Positions 38,277-47,548 of a DNA stretch of 64,000 nucleotides are shown here, one piece after another. Position numbers and translations under genes: made by a program. The notes under the pieces were generated by a model that saw only the letters and a program-made list of their open reading frames with translations, did no database searches and was not told where the DNA came from. Source of the DNA: Elusimicrobiota bacterium (lineage in GTDB: Bacteria > Elusimicrobiota > Elusimicrobia > UBA1565); the NCBI GenBank assembly GCA_016196755.1, contig JACPXC010000001.1, positions 1-64,000 on the forward strand. The letters are read 5' to 3'. Each line of letters opens with the position of its first letter. Position 1 is the stretch's first letter.

Positions 38277-41200
38277 GAGCGCCCTCCCAGCGCCTGCGGT
38301 CCGTCCTAGCGGCCTTCCTCGCGTTCTCGCTCCCCGTCCTGCCGGCCGCGGCCCAGGTCGTCCGATCCCAGGCCCCCGTCGTCGTCGCGCCCGTCGCGGG
38401 CGGCCAAGCGGCCGCGGGATCCGTCGTTCCGGTCTCCCTGACCGCCCCGTCGCTCACCGCGGGGCCCACGCTGGCCGCTCCGTCCTTGGCGGCCCCCGCC
38501 GCTTCGCCGCGCGTCAGCGCCGCGGTTCCCGTCGCCGCCGCCGTTCCTGCGGCCGTCCCCGCGCTGCCGGCCGCGGCCGCGCCATCGGCCCGGGTCATCC
38601 CTCAAGCCGCCGCCGCCCAGACCGCCGGCCGCGAGGCGGCGGCTCCCGCCGCTCCCCTCGCCTCCCTGCGCTCGGTCGAGAAGGCGGCCGGCAAGACCCC
38701 CGCGCCCGCGCTCGGCCGCTTCTTCGACGGCGGGAGCGCCCGCGGGAGCGTCAACGGCGTCACGCCCGCCCTGGCCGGCCCGTCGCACGTCTCCTCGCTC
38801 AGCCGCCTCCAGCGCGCGGCCTGGTGGAAGGACCCCGCGGCCTCGCACGCCGCGGTCAGCGTGCCGCTCTACGCCCTGCGCCGCTCCCAGAACGACCCCG
38901 GCATCGGCAAGTACACCGACCTCGGTCCCTACTACCGCGACGTCCTGGCCAAGCAGGGCGTCGGCGTCATGCACCTCCTGCCGCATTTCGCCATCCTTGG
39001 TGAAAGCCCCTACGCCCCGGTCAGCCTCGACGCGCTCAACGAGGACAACGTCGACTGGGCCGCGGTGCCCGAAGTCCAGGCCGACCCGGCGCTGGCGGCG
39101 CGCCTCGAAGCCCCGGACCAGGCCCGGCGCCAGACCGTCGATTACGCGGCCCTGCGCGGACGCGAGGGCGGCGTGGCCGCGGCGGCCTGGGCCGCCTTCA
39201 AGCGCGAGCAGCTCGGCCGCGGCACGGCCCGCGGCCGCCAGTTCCAAGCCTTCCTGACCGAGAACGACGCCTGGCTGGGCGAGTACGCGGAATTCATGGC
39301 GCTGGCGGCCGCGCTCGGAAAGCCGGCGCTGGAGTGGACCGAGGCCGACCTCGCGCGGGCTCGCCGCACGCCGGGGTTCGCGGAGCGCGTCGAGCGCCAC
39401 GCCTTCACCCAATGGCATGCGGCCACCCAGCTCAAGGAAGCCCTCGGCACGGTGCACGCGGCCGGCGGCAAGGTGATCTTCGACATCCCGATGTTCAGGG
39501 GCAAGAACTCGGTCGACGCCTGGAAGCGCCCCCAGTACTTCACCGACCTCAAGACCCGCAACCCCGGCATCAAGAACGAGTGGATCAACGAGGACTGGGG
39601 TGACCTGGCGCTCTGGAACTGGACGCGTCTTAGAGCCGAGGGCTACAAGACGGCGCTCGACCCCTTCCGGCGCTGGCTGGACCGCGGCTTCGACGGCGGC
39701 CGGGTCGACGCCCTTCACTTCGCCTACCGGTTCGGCAGCGGCCAGCTGGCCAGCGGCGACGAGCCCGGCGACGACTACGTGCAGGCCCTGGCAGGCGTGT
39801 TCGAGGAACGCGGCGCTTTCCCGCTGGCCGAGGCCTTCGAAGGCAAGGCCGAGGCGGCTGAGCGCTTCGGCTTCGTGACGGTCTACAACGGCTGGAAGAA
39901 GGTCAGCTCCCACGACGACCCGCGCAAGGAAGGCTTCATGGGCCGCTTCATGGCGGAGAGCTCGAAAGAAGGCTCGGGCAAGAGCGCGCGCTTCGCGGGC
40001 TACACGCTGGGAGACGAGTGGAACGACCCGTTCCCGGTCAAGGAGTCGGTGGCCGGCGGCTCTAGCTGGCGCTACCGCATCCCGCTGCCCTCCGACCCCG
40101 ACTACGAGAACCGCGCGCGGGCCGACTCGCGCGGCCAGATGGGGGCTTGGCTGGCGGCCCGTGCCGGCGACGTCTGGCGCGCCGCGGAAGGCCTCTGGTC
40201 CGCGCTCGCCGTCGCCGCCGACACCTTCGTCAAGCATGTCGACGGCACGGTCAAGATCTGGGCGGCCAGCCTCGACTGGTTCCTCGAGGAGTGGGGCCGC
40301 GACACCTTCATCTCCCTGCCCGGCCTGCTCCTGACCACCGACCGGGCCGCCGAGGCCAAGGAGAACATCCGCCAGTTCGCGCGCCAGGAGCGCGAGGGGC
40401 TCATCCCCAACCGCATCGCCGCGGTCTCCGAGTACAACACCGTCGACGGGTCGATGTGGTTCATCCAGGCGGTCAAGCGCTTGGCTGACTCCGGCGACGC
40501 GGCCTTCGCGGCCGAGATGCTGCCGGTCATGCGCCGCATCATGGCCCGCTATGCGGAGGGGACCGGCTACCAGCGCTACGGGCGCTTTAACCGCATCGCG
40601 ATGGATTCCACCGACGGTCTCATCGTCAGCCCCGCCCAGGCCACCTGGATGGACGCCGACCCGGAAGGCCGCGACCGCCCCGTGACGCCGCGCAACGGCA
40701 AGGCCGTCGAGATCAACGCCCTGTGGTACGCGAACCTGCGCTTCATGGCGCGCCTCGAGCGGGCCGACGGCGCCGCGTCGGCGGCTGATGCCTTGGACGC
40801 GCGGGCCGAGCAGGTCAAGAAGTCCTTCAACAAGCGCTTCTGGTTCGTAAACGAGGACAACAAGCGCTTCTGGGGCGGGACCGGGGGAGCCCTGCGCGAC
40901 GCGGTCGACGGCGACCCGCACGGCGAGGCGATCCGGCCCAACATGCTCTTCGCGGTCAGCCACGGCGAGGACCTCCTGCCGCCCGACCGTCAGCGCGCCG
41001 TCGTGCAGGCGGCCGCCAAGGACCTGCTGACGCCCTACGGCCTGCGCACGCTGTCTTTCCGCGACAGCCGCTATCAGGGCCGCTACGACACCTCCAAGCC
41101 CCCGTCGGAGAAGGACCAGGCATATCACCAAGGCACGGTCTGGCCGTGGCTGATGGGCTCCTTCGTCGACGCGCTCGTGAAGGTCCGCAAGGGCCAAGGT

Positions 41201-41479
41201 TGGAGCGACGAACGGGTCAAGGCCGAGGTACGCGGCATCATGACTCCGCTCGTCGAGTTCCTCGCCGCCTCGCCCGAAGGCTCCCTGCCCGAGGTGTTCG
41301 ACGGCGGCGGGTTCGACGAGGCTCTGCGCGGCTTCAACCTCGAGGACCCCGCGGGGCTGGGCCCGGTAGTCTCACGCCTGGCGCGCGTCCAGAACCGGGG
41401 CGGCACCCGCTCCCAGGCCTGGAGCGTGGGCGAGGTCCTGCGCGTGCTCGAGGCGCACGGCCTCCTGCGCCGGCCCTGA
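38273..41479 (+). CDS. Bifunctional GH77-like / GH133 glycogen-debranching fusion
   Basis: 1068-aa secreted protein. Residues 1-25 are a signal peptide; about 26-170 are Ala/Pro/Val-rich and end with RFFDGGSARGSVNGVTP. About 180-600 is a 4-alpha-glucanotransferase (GH77)-like barrel with D479 (GRVDALHF), E520 (PLAEAFEG) and D548 (SSHDDPRKE) as candidate catalytic residues. About 640-1068 is an amylo-alpha-1,6-glucosidase (GH133) domain with WGRDTFISLPGLLL, YNTVDGSMWF, TWMDA (791-795) and YHQGTVWPW. This combines transferase and 1,6-glucosidase as in eukaryotic debranching enzyme, but with a GH77 rather than GH13 half. GTG start 6 nt after the -10 box. Confidence 0.88.
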   Translation: MRAPSQRLRSVLAAFLAFSLPVLPAAAQVVRSQAPVVVAPVAGGQAAAGSVVPVSLTAPSLTAGPTLAAPSLAAPAASPRVSAAVPVAAAVPAAVPALPAAAAPSARVIPQAAAAQTAGREAAAPAAPLASLRSVEKAAGKTPAPALGRFFDGGSARGSVNGVTPALAGPSHVSSLSRLQRAAWWKDPAASHAAVSVPLYALRRSQNDPGIGKYTDLGPYYRDVLAKQGVGVMHLLPHFAILGESPYAPVSLDALNEDNVDWAAVPEVQADPALAARLEAPDQARRQTVDYAALRGREGGVAAAAWAAFKREQLGRGTARGRQFQAFLTENDAWLGEYAEFMALAAALGKPALEWTEADLARARRTPGFAERVERHAFTQWHAATQLKEALGTVHAAGGKVIFDIPMFRGKNSVDAWKRPQYFTDLKTRNPGIKNEWINEDWGDLALWNWTRLRAEGYKTALDPFRRWLDRGFDGGRVDALHFAYRFGSGQLASGDEPGDDYVQALAGVFEERGAFPLAEAFEGKAEAAERFGFVTVYNGWKKVSSHDDPRKEGFMGRFMAESSKEGSGKSARFAGYTLGDEWNDPFPVKESVAGGSSWRYRIPLPSDPDYENRARADSRGQMGAWLAARAGDVWRAAEGLWSALAVAADTFVKHVDGTVKIWAASLDWFLEEWGRDTFISLPGLLLTTDRAAEAKENIRQFARQEREGLIPNRIAAVSEYNTVDGSMWFIQAVKRLADSGDAAFAAEMLPVMRRIMARYAEGTGYQRYGRFNRIAMDSTDGLIVSPAQATWMDADPEGRDRPVTPRNGKAVEINALWYANLRFMARLERADGAASAADALDARAEQVKKSFNKRFWFVNEDNKRFWGGTGGALRDAVDGDPHGEAIRPNMLFAVSHGEDLLPPDRQRAVVQAAAKDLLTPYGLRTLSFRDSRYQGRYDTSKPPSEKDQAYHQGTVWPWLMGSFVDALVKVRKGQGWSDERVKAEVRGIMTPLVEFLAASPEGSLPEVFDGGGFDEALRGFNLEDPAGLGPVVSRLARVQNRGGTRSQAWSVGEVLRVLEAHGLLRRP

Positions 41480-41484
41480 TTTCG

Positions 41485-41490
41485 TAGACT
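41485..41490 (+). promoter_or_regulatory. -10 box of the first GH3 gene
   Basis: TAGACT, 6 nt before the ATG at 41497. No clear -35 hexamer and no Shine-Dalgarno. The gene could also be read through from the debranching gene 17 nt upstream. Confidence 0.4.
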
Positions 41491-41496
41491 GCCGCC

Positions 41497-42594
41497 ATGA
41501 ACGCTCTCCTCCTGTCGCTGCTCCTCGCCCGCGCCGTCTCGGCCGCACCGTCGGTCGCCCCCGAGAAGATCGGCGCGATGCTCATGGTCGGCTTCGAGGG
41601 CACCACCTCGACCGACGCCTGGCCGGCCAAGCTCGGCACGCAGATCGAGAAGGGCGAGGTCGGCGGCGTCATCCTCTTTAAGCGCAACATCACCGGCAAG
41701 GACGGGGTGGCGGCGCTCAACAGCTTCTTTAAGTCCAAGGACAAGACCGTGCTCGTCGCCGTCGACCAGGAGGGCGGAAAGGTCCAGCGACTGAACGCGG
41801 CCAACGGCTTCGAGAGCTTCCCGTCGGCCCAGGAGGTCGGGGCCGGCACCGCCACGGCGGCGGAGGCCGCGCGCACCTACCGCCGCATGGGGAAGATGCT
41901 CGCCGAGGCGGGCTTCAACGTCGACATGGCCCCGGTGGTCGACGTCGACCACGAGCCGCCGTCGCCGGTCATCGGCGGGCTCATGCGCAGCTTCTCGAAG
42001 GACCCCGAGACCGTGGTGAAGTACGCCGTGGCGATGTCGCGGGCCCTGGCCGAGGAGGGTGTGCTGGCCTGCGTGAAGCACTTCCCCGGCCACGGCAGCG
42101 CCCAGGGCGACACGCACGAGGGGTTGGTCGACGTTACGAGCACCTGGTCCGAGGCCGAGCTCGCGCCGTTCTACCGGACCGTCCGGGACCGGCACGGGCC
42201 GCGCATGGTCATGACGGCCCACATCATCAACACCAAGCTCGACCCCAAGTATCCGGCTACTTTCTCGCCGACCATCCTCAAGGACCTGCTGCGCGCCAAG
42301 CTGGGCCGCGACATCGTCGTGGTCTCCGACGACATGCACATGGGCGCGGTGATGAAGAACTACGGTTTCGAGGAGGGGGTGGTGCTGGCCGTCAACGCCG
42401 GCGTCGATCTGCTCATCTTCTCGAACAACCCGCTGGCCGCCAAGGGAGTAGAGGGCTTCCTTCCCGACCCCGACCTGCCGGCCCGGGTGACGAAGATCAT
42501 CTCCGACGCCGTGGCCGCGGGGCGCATCCCCGCCTCCCGCATCGAGGAGTCCTACCGCCGCCTCAAGAAGCTCAAGGCCCGGCTCAAGGCTTAA
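41497..42594 (+). CDS. Secreted GH3 beta-N-acetylhexosaminidase (NagZ-like)
   Basis: 365-aa single-domain GH3 enzyme with a signal peptide (1-17). NagZ hallmarks: KHFPGHGSAQGDTHEG with K194/H195 and the D205/H207 dyad on the flexible loop, and nucleophile D278 in VVSDDMHMG. NagZ removes GlcNAc from muropeptides or murein; the signal peptide places this one in the periplasm rather than the cytoplasm. A longer GH3 relative is at 57224. Its stop overlaps the convergent gene by 4 nt. Confidence 0.92.
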   Translation: MNALLLSLLLARAVSAAPSVAPEKIGAMLMVGFEGTTSTDAWPAKLGTQIEKGEVGGVILFKRNITGKDGVAALNSFFKSKDKTVLVAVDQEGGKVQRLNAANGFESFPSAQEVGAGTATAAEAARTYRRMGKMLAEAGFNVDMAPVVDVDHEPPSPVIGGLMRSFSKDPETVVKYAVAMSRALAEEGVLACVKHFPGHGSAQGDTHEGLVDVTSTWSEAELAPFYRTVRDRHGPRMVMTAHIINTKLDPKYPATFSPTILKDLLRAKLGRDIVVVSDDMHMGAVMKNYGFEEGVVLAVNAGVDLLIFSNNPLAAKGVEGFLPDPDLPARVTKIISDAVAAGRIPASRIEESYRRLKKLKARLKA

Positions 42595-43397
42595 GGCTCG
42601 ACGTAGGTCTTGAGCCGCTTCTTCCAGGCCGCCAGCCAGCGCGCCTCGTTGCGCTCGGGCGGCGAGTTCTTGACCCGCTCCTCGAGCGCGCGCTCGGCCG
42701 AGGCGGCAAATTCCACCGCGGCACTCCCATCCTCGGCCGTGCCGCTCATTCCCTGAAGGACCTGGAGCAGGCCCCAGCCCTTGCCGGCGTAGCGCTCGCT
42801 GTCCTTGACGCCCTCGCCCTTGAAGTTGACGTAGTCGACGAGCGGATAGAGCCCGAGCGGCTGGTTCGCCACGCGATCGAACTGTTTCTTCACGTGCGTG
42901 CGCTCGGCGCGCGGCAGGGCCTTGAGGAGCTTCGGCAGGGAGTCCTTGAGGCGCTTGGCCGCGAACTCGGCTTGGAGCGGGATCGTGGACTCTAGGAGAA
43001 CCCGTAGCTCGGTCAAACGCGGGCCGTCGAAGTCCTTGTAGAAGTCCTCTCGGGTCTTCCACGGGCAATGCGGGGACTTCCTCAGCCAGGCCGGCAGCGC
43101 GGCGCCGTTCTTGCGCAGATGCTTGACCAGCTTCGGGAAGGACTCTTCGAAGGGGCCCATATAGCCCTCCGGGTACCAGATGAAATGGCCGATCCCCATC
43201 GACGGAAACTCCTCGCCCTCGTTCCAGTGCGTCAAGAATCGGGCTTTTTGCCCGGCTTCGTTCTGGTAGATCTTCATCCCGATGGCCAGGGCCGCCGTCG
43301 AGGAGAGCTGGACGCAGCCGGCCGCGGCCGGGCGCGTTCCCGCCGCTAGGAGGCTCAAGGCAAGGAATGCGGCGCGGTTAAGGATGATGGTCATCAT
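42591..43397 (-). CDS. Secreted protein of unknown function
   Basis: 268-aa protein with a signal peptide (residues 1-22). The mature part begins IYQNEAGQKARFLTHWNEGEEF and has the conserved-looking SMGIGHFIWYPEG. Similar periplasmic hypothetical proteins are familiar from proteobacteria, but I know of no assigned function. A lysozyme-like role is conceivable from the glutamate-rich start, but unsupported. Start ATG 43397 is preferred: it lies at the end of an inverted-repeat arm shared with the divergent autotransporter start. ATG 43421 is an alternative. Confidence 0.7.
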   Translation of the reverse strand: MMTIILNRAAFLALSLLAAGTRPAAAGCVQLSSTAALAIGMKIYQNEAGQKARFLTHWNEGEEFPSMGIGHFIWYPEGYMGPFEESFPKLVKHLRKNGAALPAWLRKSPHCPWKTREDFYKDFDGPRLTELRVLLESTIPLQAEFAAKRLKDSLPKLLKALPRAERTHVKKQFDRVANQPLGLYPLVDYVNFKGEGVKDSERYAGKGWGLLQVLQGMSGTAEDGSAAVEFAASAERALEERVKNSPPERNEARWLAAWKKRLKTYVEP

Positions 43398-43435
43398 GAG
43401 TGTATGTCGTATGGAATTCATATCTTACACTCATG
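43395..43435. promoter_or_regulatory. Inverted repeat between divergent genes
   Basis: CATGAGTGTA (43395-43404) and TACACTCATG (43426-43435) are exact inverted repeats, 21 bp apart. Each arm contains the start codon of one divergent gene (minus ATG 43395-43397, plus ATG 43433-43435). GAATTC lies near the centre. A dimeric regulator binding here would affect both genes. Confidence 0.55.
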
Positions 43436-46282
43436 GATACCCCGCGCAAAGCCCTGTCGCTGCTCATCGCCCTTTCCTTCATTTGGCAGCCGTGCTCGGC
43501 GGCGACGATCACGGTCGTCAACGAGGATCTCAGCGGCCCCGGCTCCTTTGTCGAGGCGATAGGCGCCGCCGCTTCAGGCGACGTGATAGACTTCGACCCG
43601 GGCGTCAGCGACATCCCCGCCGGCGACCCGGTCGTCGCGGCCGACAACGTCTCGATCTTCGCGGCGGGAGCCCCGTCCTTGACCATCCATAGCGACATAG
43701 GGATCGACGACCGGCTCGGCGTCGGCGTCAGCGCGAACAGCTCCGCCTTCACGGGAGTCCTGAGCGACGGCGCGGGTCCCGGCGAGGTGACGGTCGTGGA
43801 CCTGGCCGGCGGCGGGGTCCTGGTCTTCTCCGGCGCGAACACGTACAGCGGAGGGACGACGGTGGACGCGACGACCGGCGGGGTGACCCTCGCGGCCGGC
43901 GCCTCCGACGTCTTCGGGACCGGCGCGGTGGCGGTCAACGGCAACTCCAGCGGCAACAACGCGGTCTTGGACCTGGACGGCTTCGACCAGACGGTCGGCT
44001 CCTTGAGCGGCGACTCCGGCGGCATCGTCGACTTAGACGGCGCCCGATTGAGGGCCGGCGGCGAGGGGGTCGATTCGTCCTTCTCGGGCGCCATCTTCGA
44101 CACGGCCGGCGGCGGTTCACTCATCAAGGCCGGGGAAGGGACCTTCTCCCTGAACTCAGGCGACAACGGTTTCGTCAATACCTTTACGGGAGGCGTGACG
44201 CTCGACGCCGGCGTGCTCAACGTCTCGGCGGGCAGCGACCTGGGCGATGAGTCGGGCAGGCTCACGTTCAACGGCGGCACGCTGCAGTTCAACAACAGCG
44301 TCGCCACCGCGCGGCCGATCACGCTCGCCGTTGACGGCGTCGTCGACGTGTTCGGGGTCAGCGAATACAACGGCTACGACGACCCGCAGTTCAACGGCCT
44401 GATCTCCGGCGCGGGCGGCAACACCTACAGCGGCGGCACCGTCATCGACGGCTCGGCGAGCACCGTCAAGCTCCAGGCCGCGGGAAGCTCTATTTATACG
44501 GCGGCAACACTTACGGGGGAGGGACCCTCATCGATGGAAGCAGCCCGTTCGGGGTTCGCCTCCAGATCGCCGACGACGACGCGCTGGGCACGGGAGCTTT
44601 GACCATGACCGGGGACGGCGACGCCGAGGGCCTCGGGGCCATCCTCAACCTCGACGGCTATAACCAGTTGGTCGGTGCGCTCACCGGCGACTCCCAGAGC
44701 TTCATCAAGCTCAACGGCGGGACCCTGTCGACGACCAGCGACGCCGACACGACCTTCGCGGGACGCTTCAGCGATCAGGGCTCCGGCGGGCTGGTCAAGG
44801 ATGGGACCGGCGTCCTGACCCTCACCAACGGCAACAATTCATGGAGCGGCGCTACGGAGATCGTCGGCGGCACGCTGCGGCTCGGGGCCGACGACGCCAT
44901 CGGCGACGCCATGCTCCTGGTGGCTTCGGGCGCCACTTTCGACATGAACGGCTACGGCCAGGCGCTGTCGCTGTCGGCCGTCAACGACGGCGTCATCAAG
45001 ACCGGCGCGGCGACCCTGACCGTCGACGGCGACTACTCGGGAGCCGGTACTCTCGAGGTGCAACTGCAGCCCGACGCCAACCTCGCGGTCACCGGTGCCG
45101 GGCGGCTCGCCCGGCCAGTCGGCCGTAATCGACGCCCTCAACGGCGCGGCGGGCGGAGGCGACCCGGACTTCAGCGCTTTCCTCACCGCCCTGGGCGCCC
45201 TGGGGCCGGAGCAGCAAAAGGAGGTCCTCAACCAGCTCAGTCCGACGGCGCTGTCCTCCTTGGGCGGGCTCTCATCGGCCGGCGCGGGGGGCCAGTCGGC
45301 GGCCGTGGGCCAGCGATTGGCGAGCCTGCGCTCGAACCCCGGCGGCGACGCCTTCGCCGTCTTCAGCGTACGAGGCCGGGCGGTCTACGGGGGGCCTCTC
45401 ACCGCGGACCCGGCCGGCGACCTCACCAACGTCGATGCCTCGGCGCCCGACAGGGGCTGGGGCTTCTTCGCGGCGCCCATGGGCGGCTTCGGTCGGCGCG
45501 ACGCGGTGGCCTCCCAGCCCGGCTTCAGCTTCAACAGCGCCGGCCTCATCGTCGGAGCGGACCGCCGGATCGACGGGCGCATGGCCGTCGGCCTCTCGCT
45601 CGGGCACGTCTACGGCTCCGCCGTCACGGCCGCCGGCGGCGGCTCGAGCACGAGCCACAGCCTGCGCTACGGCGCCTACGGCACGGTGTTCGGGGAGACC
45701 TTCCACGCCGACATGTATATCGGCGGGGCGCGGGATTGGTACAGGACCAGCCGCAACATCGTGTTCCCGGGCGTCTCCCGCTCGGCGAGCTCCACCCCGG
45801 AGGCCGACGAGTTCAACGTCAACGCTCAGGCCGGCTGGGACCTCAAGACGTCGCGCGTGACGCTCTCGCCGACGGTCGGCCTCGCCTTCGACCGGCTGAT
45901 GATCCATTCCTTCACCGAGGACGGCGCCGGGGCCGTCAATCTGAAGGTAGACGGGCAGGTCGCCGATTCCGTGCGCTCGACCTTGGGGACGAAGCTCTCG
46001 CGCAAGTTCGGCTCCGGGACCCGGACCGTCACTCCCTACGTGAGCGGCGCCTGGCAGCGCGAGCTCGCCAACCAGAGCCGGGCCATCACGGCCCAGTTCG
46101 CCTCAGGAGGGGCCCCGTTCTCGGTCAACACGGCGGCGGTCTCGCGCGACGCCGGGCTCGTGGGGGCCGGCGTGGAGACCGACTGGGGCAAGGGCTTGTC
46201 GAGCAAGCTCGGCTACACCGGCGACCTGCGGCCCGACTTCGAGGCGCATAACTTCAGCGCCAACGTGCGGGTGCGCTTCTAG
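43433..46282 (+). pseudogene. Autotransporter adhesin, interrupted by two frameshifts
   Basis: About 950 codons of a type V autotransporter in three pieces. Signal peptide (1-25) and passenger with autotransporter-repeat motifs (SGANTYSGGTTVD, GSLIKAGEGTFSLNSG) run in one frame to about 44484. The passenger continues in the -1 frame from there (LYLYGGNTYGGGTLIDGS) to about 45095. The C-terminal linker and beta-barrel (from GGSPGQSAVIDALNG to the terminal F) return to the first frame. One missing base near the GGG at 44482-44484 and one extra near 45093-45110 would explain it. It may be a decaying gene, a sequencing error or phase variation. Without repair no barrel is made in frame with the signal peptide. 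Confidence 0.8.
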
Positions 46283-46288
46283 TACAAT
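46283..46288 (+). promoter_or_regulatory. -10 box of the sugar ABC importer operon
   Basis: TACAAT one base after the autotransporter stop codon and 6 nt before the ATG at 46295. No clear -35. Same geometry as other leaderless-type starts in the window. Confidence 0.45.
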
Positions 46289-46294
46289 CTGCCG

Positions 46295-47548
46295 ATGAGG
46301 TGGCGGCGTGCTGTCCTGGCAGTATTCACGTTCTTGTTCTCCGCTTGCTCCAAGCCCGCCGTCGACGCCTCCGGCCGCACCGTCGTGCGCTTCCTCGCCG
46401 GTCCCGACGTGGGAGGGGGCCAGAAGGCCATCATCGCGCGCTTCGAGGCCCTCAATCCCGGATTGAAGGTGGAGATGGTGGAGGGGCCGGCGGCCTCCAA
46501 CACGCGCGAGGACATGTACGCGGCGGCGTTCATAGGAAAGGAGAGCACCTACGACGTCCTCTACATGGACGTGGTCTGGCTGCCCAAGTTCGCCGCCCAG
46601 GGCTGGCTGAGGCCGCTCGACGACCGCTTCCCTCCGCAACGCCAGGCCGAGTTCCTCCCCGGCGACATCCTCGGGTCCAAGTTCGCGGGAAAGACCTACC
46701 GCCTTCCGGTACAGTCCGACGGCGGCCTGCTGTATTACCGCAAGGACCTCCTCGCCGCCGCCGATCTCGCCCCGCCGCGCACCTGGGCCGAGCTGGCCGC
46801 GGCCGCGAAGGCCGTGCAGAAGCCCCCCGAGACCTGGGGGCTGGTGTTCCAAGGCAAGCAGTACGAGGGGTTGGTCTGCGTCTATCTCGAGCTCCTGTGG
46901 GGCAACGGCGGCGAGCTCATCGACGAGGCGGGGACGGTGCTCGTCGACTCGCCGGCCGCCGTCGAGGCGCTGACCTGGCTGGTCGACGCCGTGCGCAAGG
47001 ACGGCTTCGCGCCCGAGGGCGTGCTGACCTTCCAAGAGGAGGAAGCGCGCCACATGTTCCAGGAGGGGAAGGCCGTCTTCATGCGCAACTGGCCCTATGC
47101 CTGGAACCTGCTGCAGGCGGAGGGTTCGCCGGTAAAGGGGAAGGTCGGCATCCTGCCGATGGTGCACGGGCCCGGGAAGGCCTCGGCGGCGACGCTGGGC
47201 GGTTGGGGCTGGGGCATCTCGGCGTTCTCGGAGCACCCCGAGGCGGCCTGGAAGTTCATCGAGTTCGCGGCCAGCCTGGAAGGACAGAAGACCGCTTACG
47301 TCAAAGGCGGCATCATCCCCACGCGCAAAGCCCTCTTCGAGGACCCCGAGATTGCCGCGAAGAGCCCGCATTATCGGGAGCTCTTGGGCGTGCTGGCCGG
47401 GGCCCGCCCGCGGCCGATGCATCCCGCTTGGGCGCGGATGTCCGATATCCTGCAGGTGCGCCTGAGCGGGGCGCTCTCGGGCCAGGCCTCTCCCGAAGAC
47501 GCCTTGCGCGCCGCGGCCGAGGACATGCGCGCGGCGCTGGCCCGTTGA
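46295..47548 (+). CDS. Sugar ABC transporter substrate-binding lipoprotein
   Basis: 417-aa family 1 extracellular solute-binding protein (MalE/trehalose-maltose type) with a lipobox (LFSAC, Cys 18). Typical features: RFLAGPDVGGGQKAIIARFE at the start of lobe 1, the YRLPVQSDGGLLYYRKD hinge region near 130 and GWGWGISAFSEHPEAAWKFIEF near 305. It would deliver an oligosaccharide to the permeases encoded next. With amylases in the window, maltodextrin is the likeliest cargo; that is inference. Heads a four-gene overlapping operon. Confidence 0.92.
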   Translation: MRWRRAVLAVFTFLFSACSKPAVDASGRTVVRFLAGPDVGGGQKAIIARFEALNPGLKVEMVEGPAASNTREDMYAAAFIGKESTYDVLYMDVVWLPKFAAQGWLRPLDDRFPPQRQAEFLPGDILGSKFAGKTYRLPVQSDGGLLYYRKDLLAAADLAPPRTWAELAAAAKAVQKPPETWGLVFQGKQYEGLVCVYLELLWGNGGELIDEAGTVLVDSPAAVEALTWLVDAVRKDGFAPEGVLTFQEEEARHMFQEGKAVFMRNWPYAWNLLQAEGSPVKGKVGILPMVHGPGKASAATLGGWGWGISAFSEHPEAAWKFIEFAASLEGQKTAYVKGGIIPTRKALFEDPEIAAKSPHYRELLGVLAGARPRPMHPAWARMSDILQVRLSGALSGQASPEDALRAAAEDMRAALAR

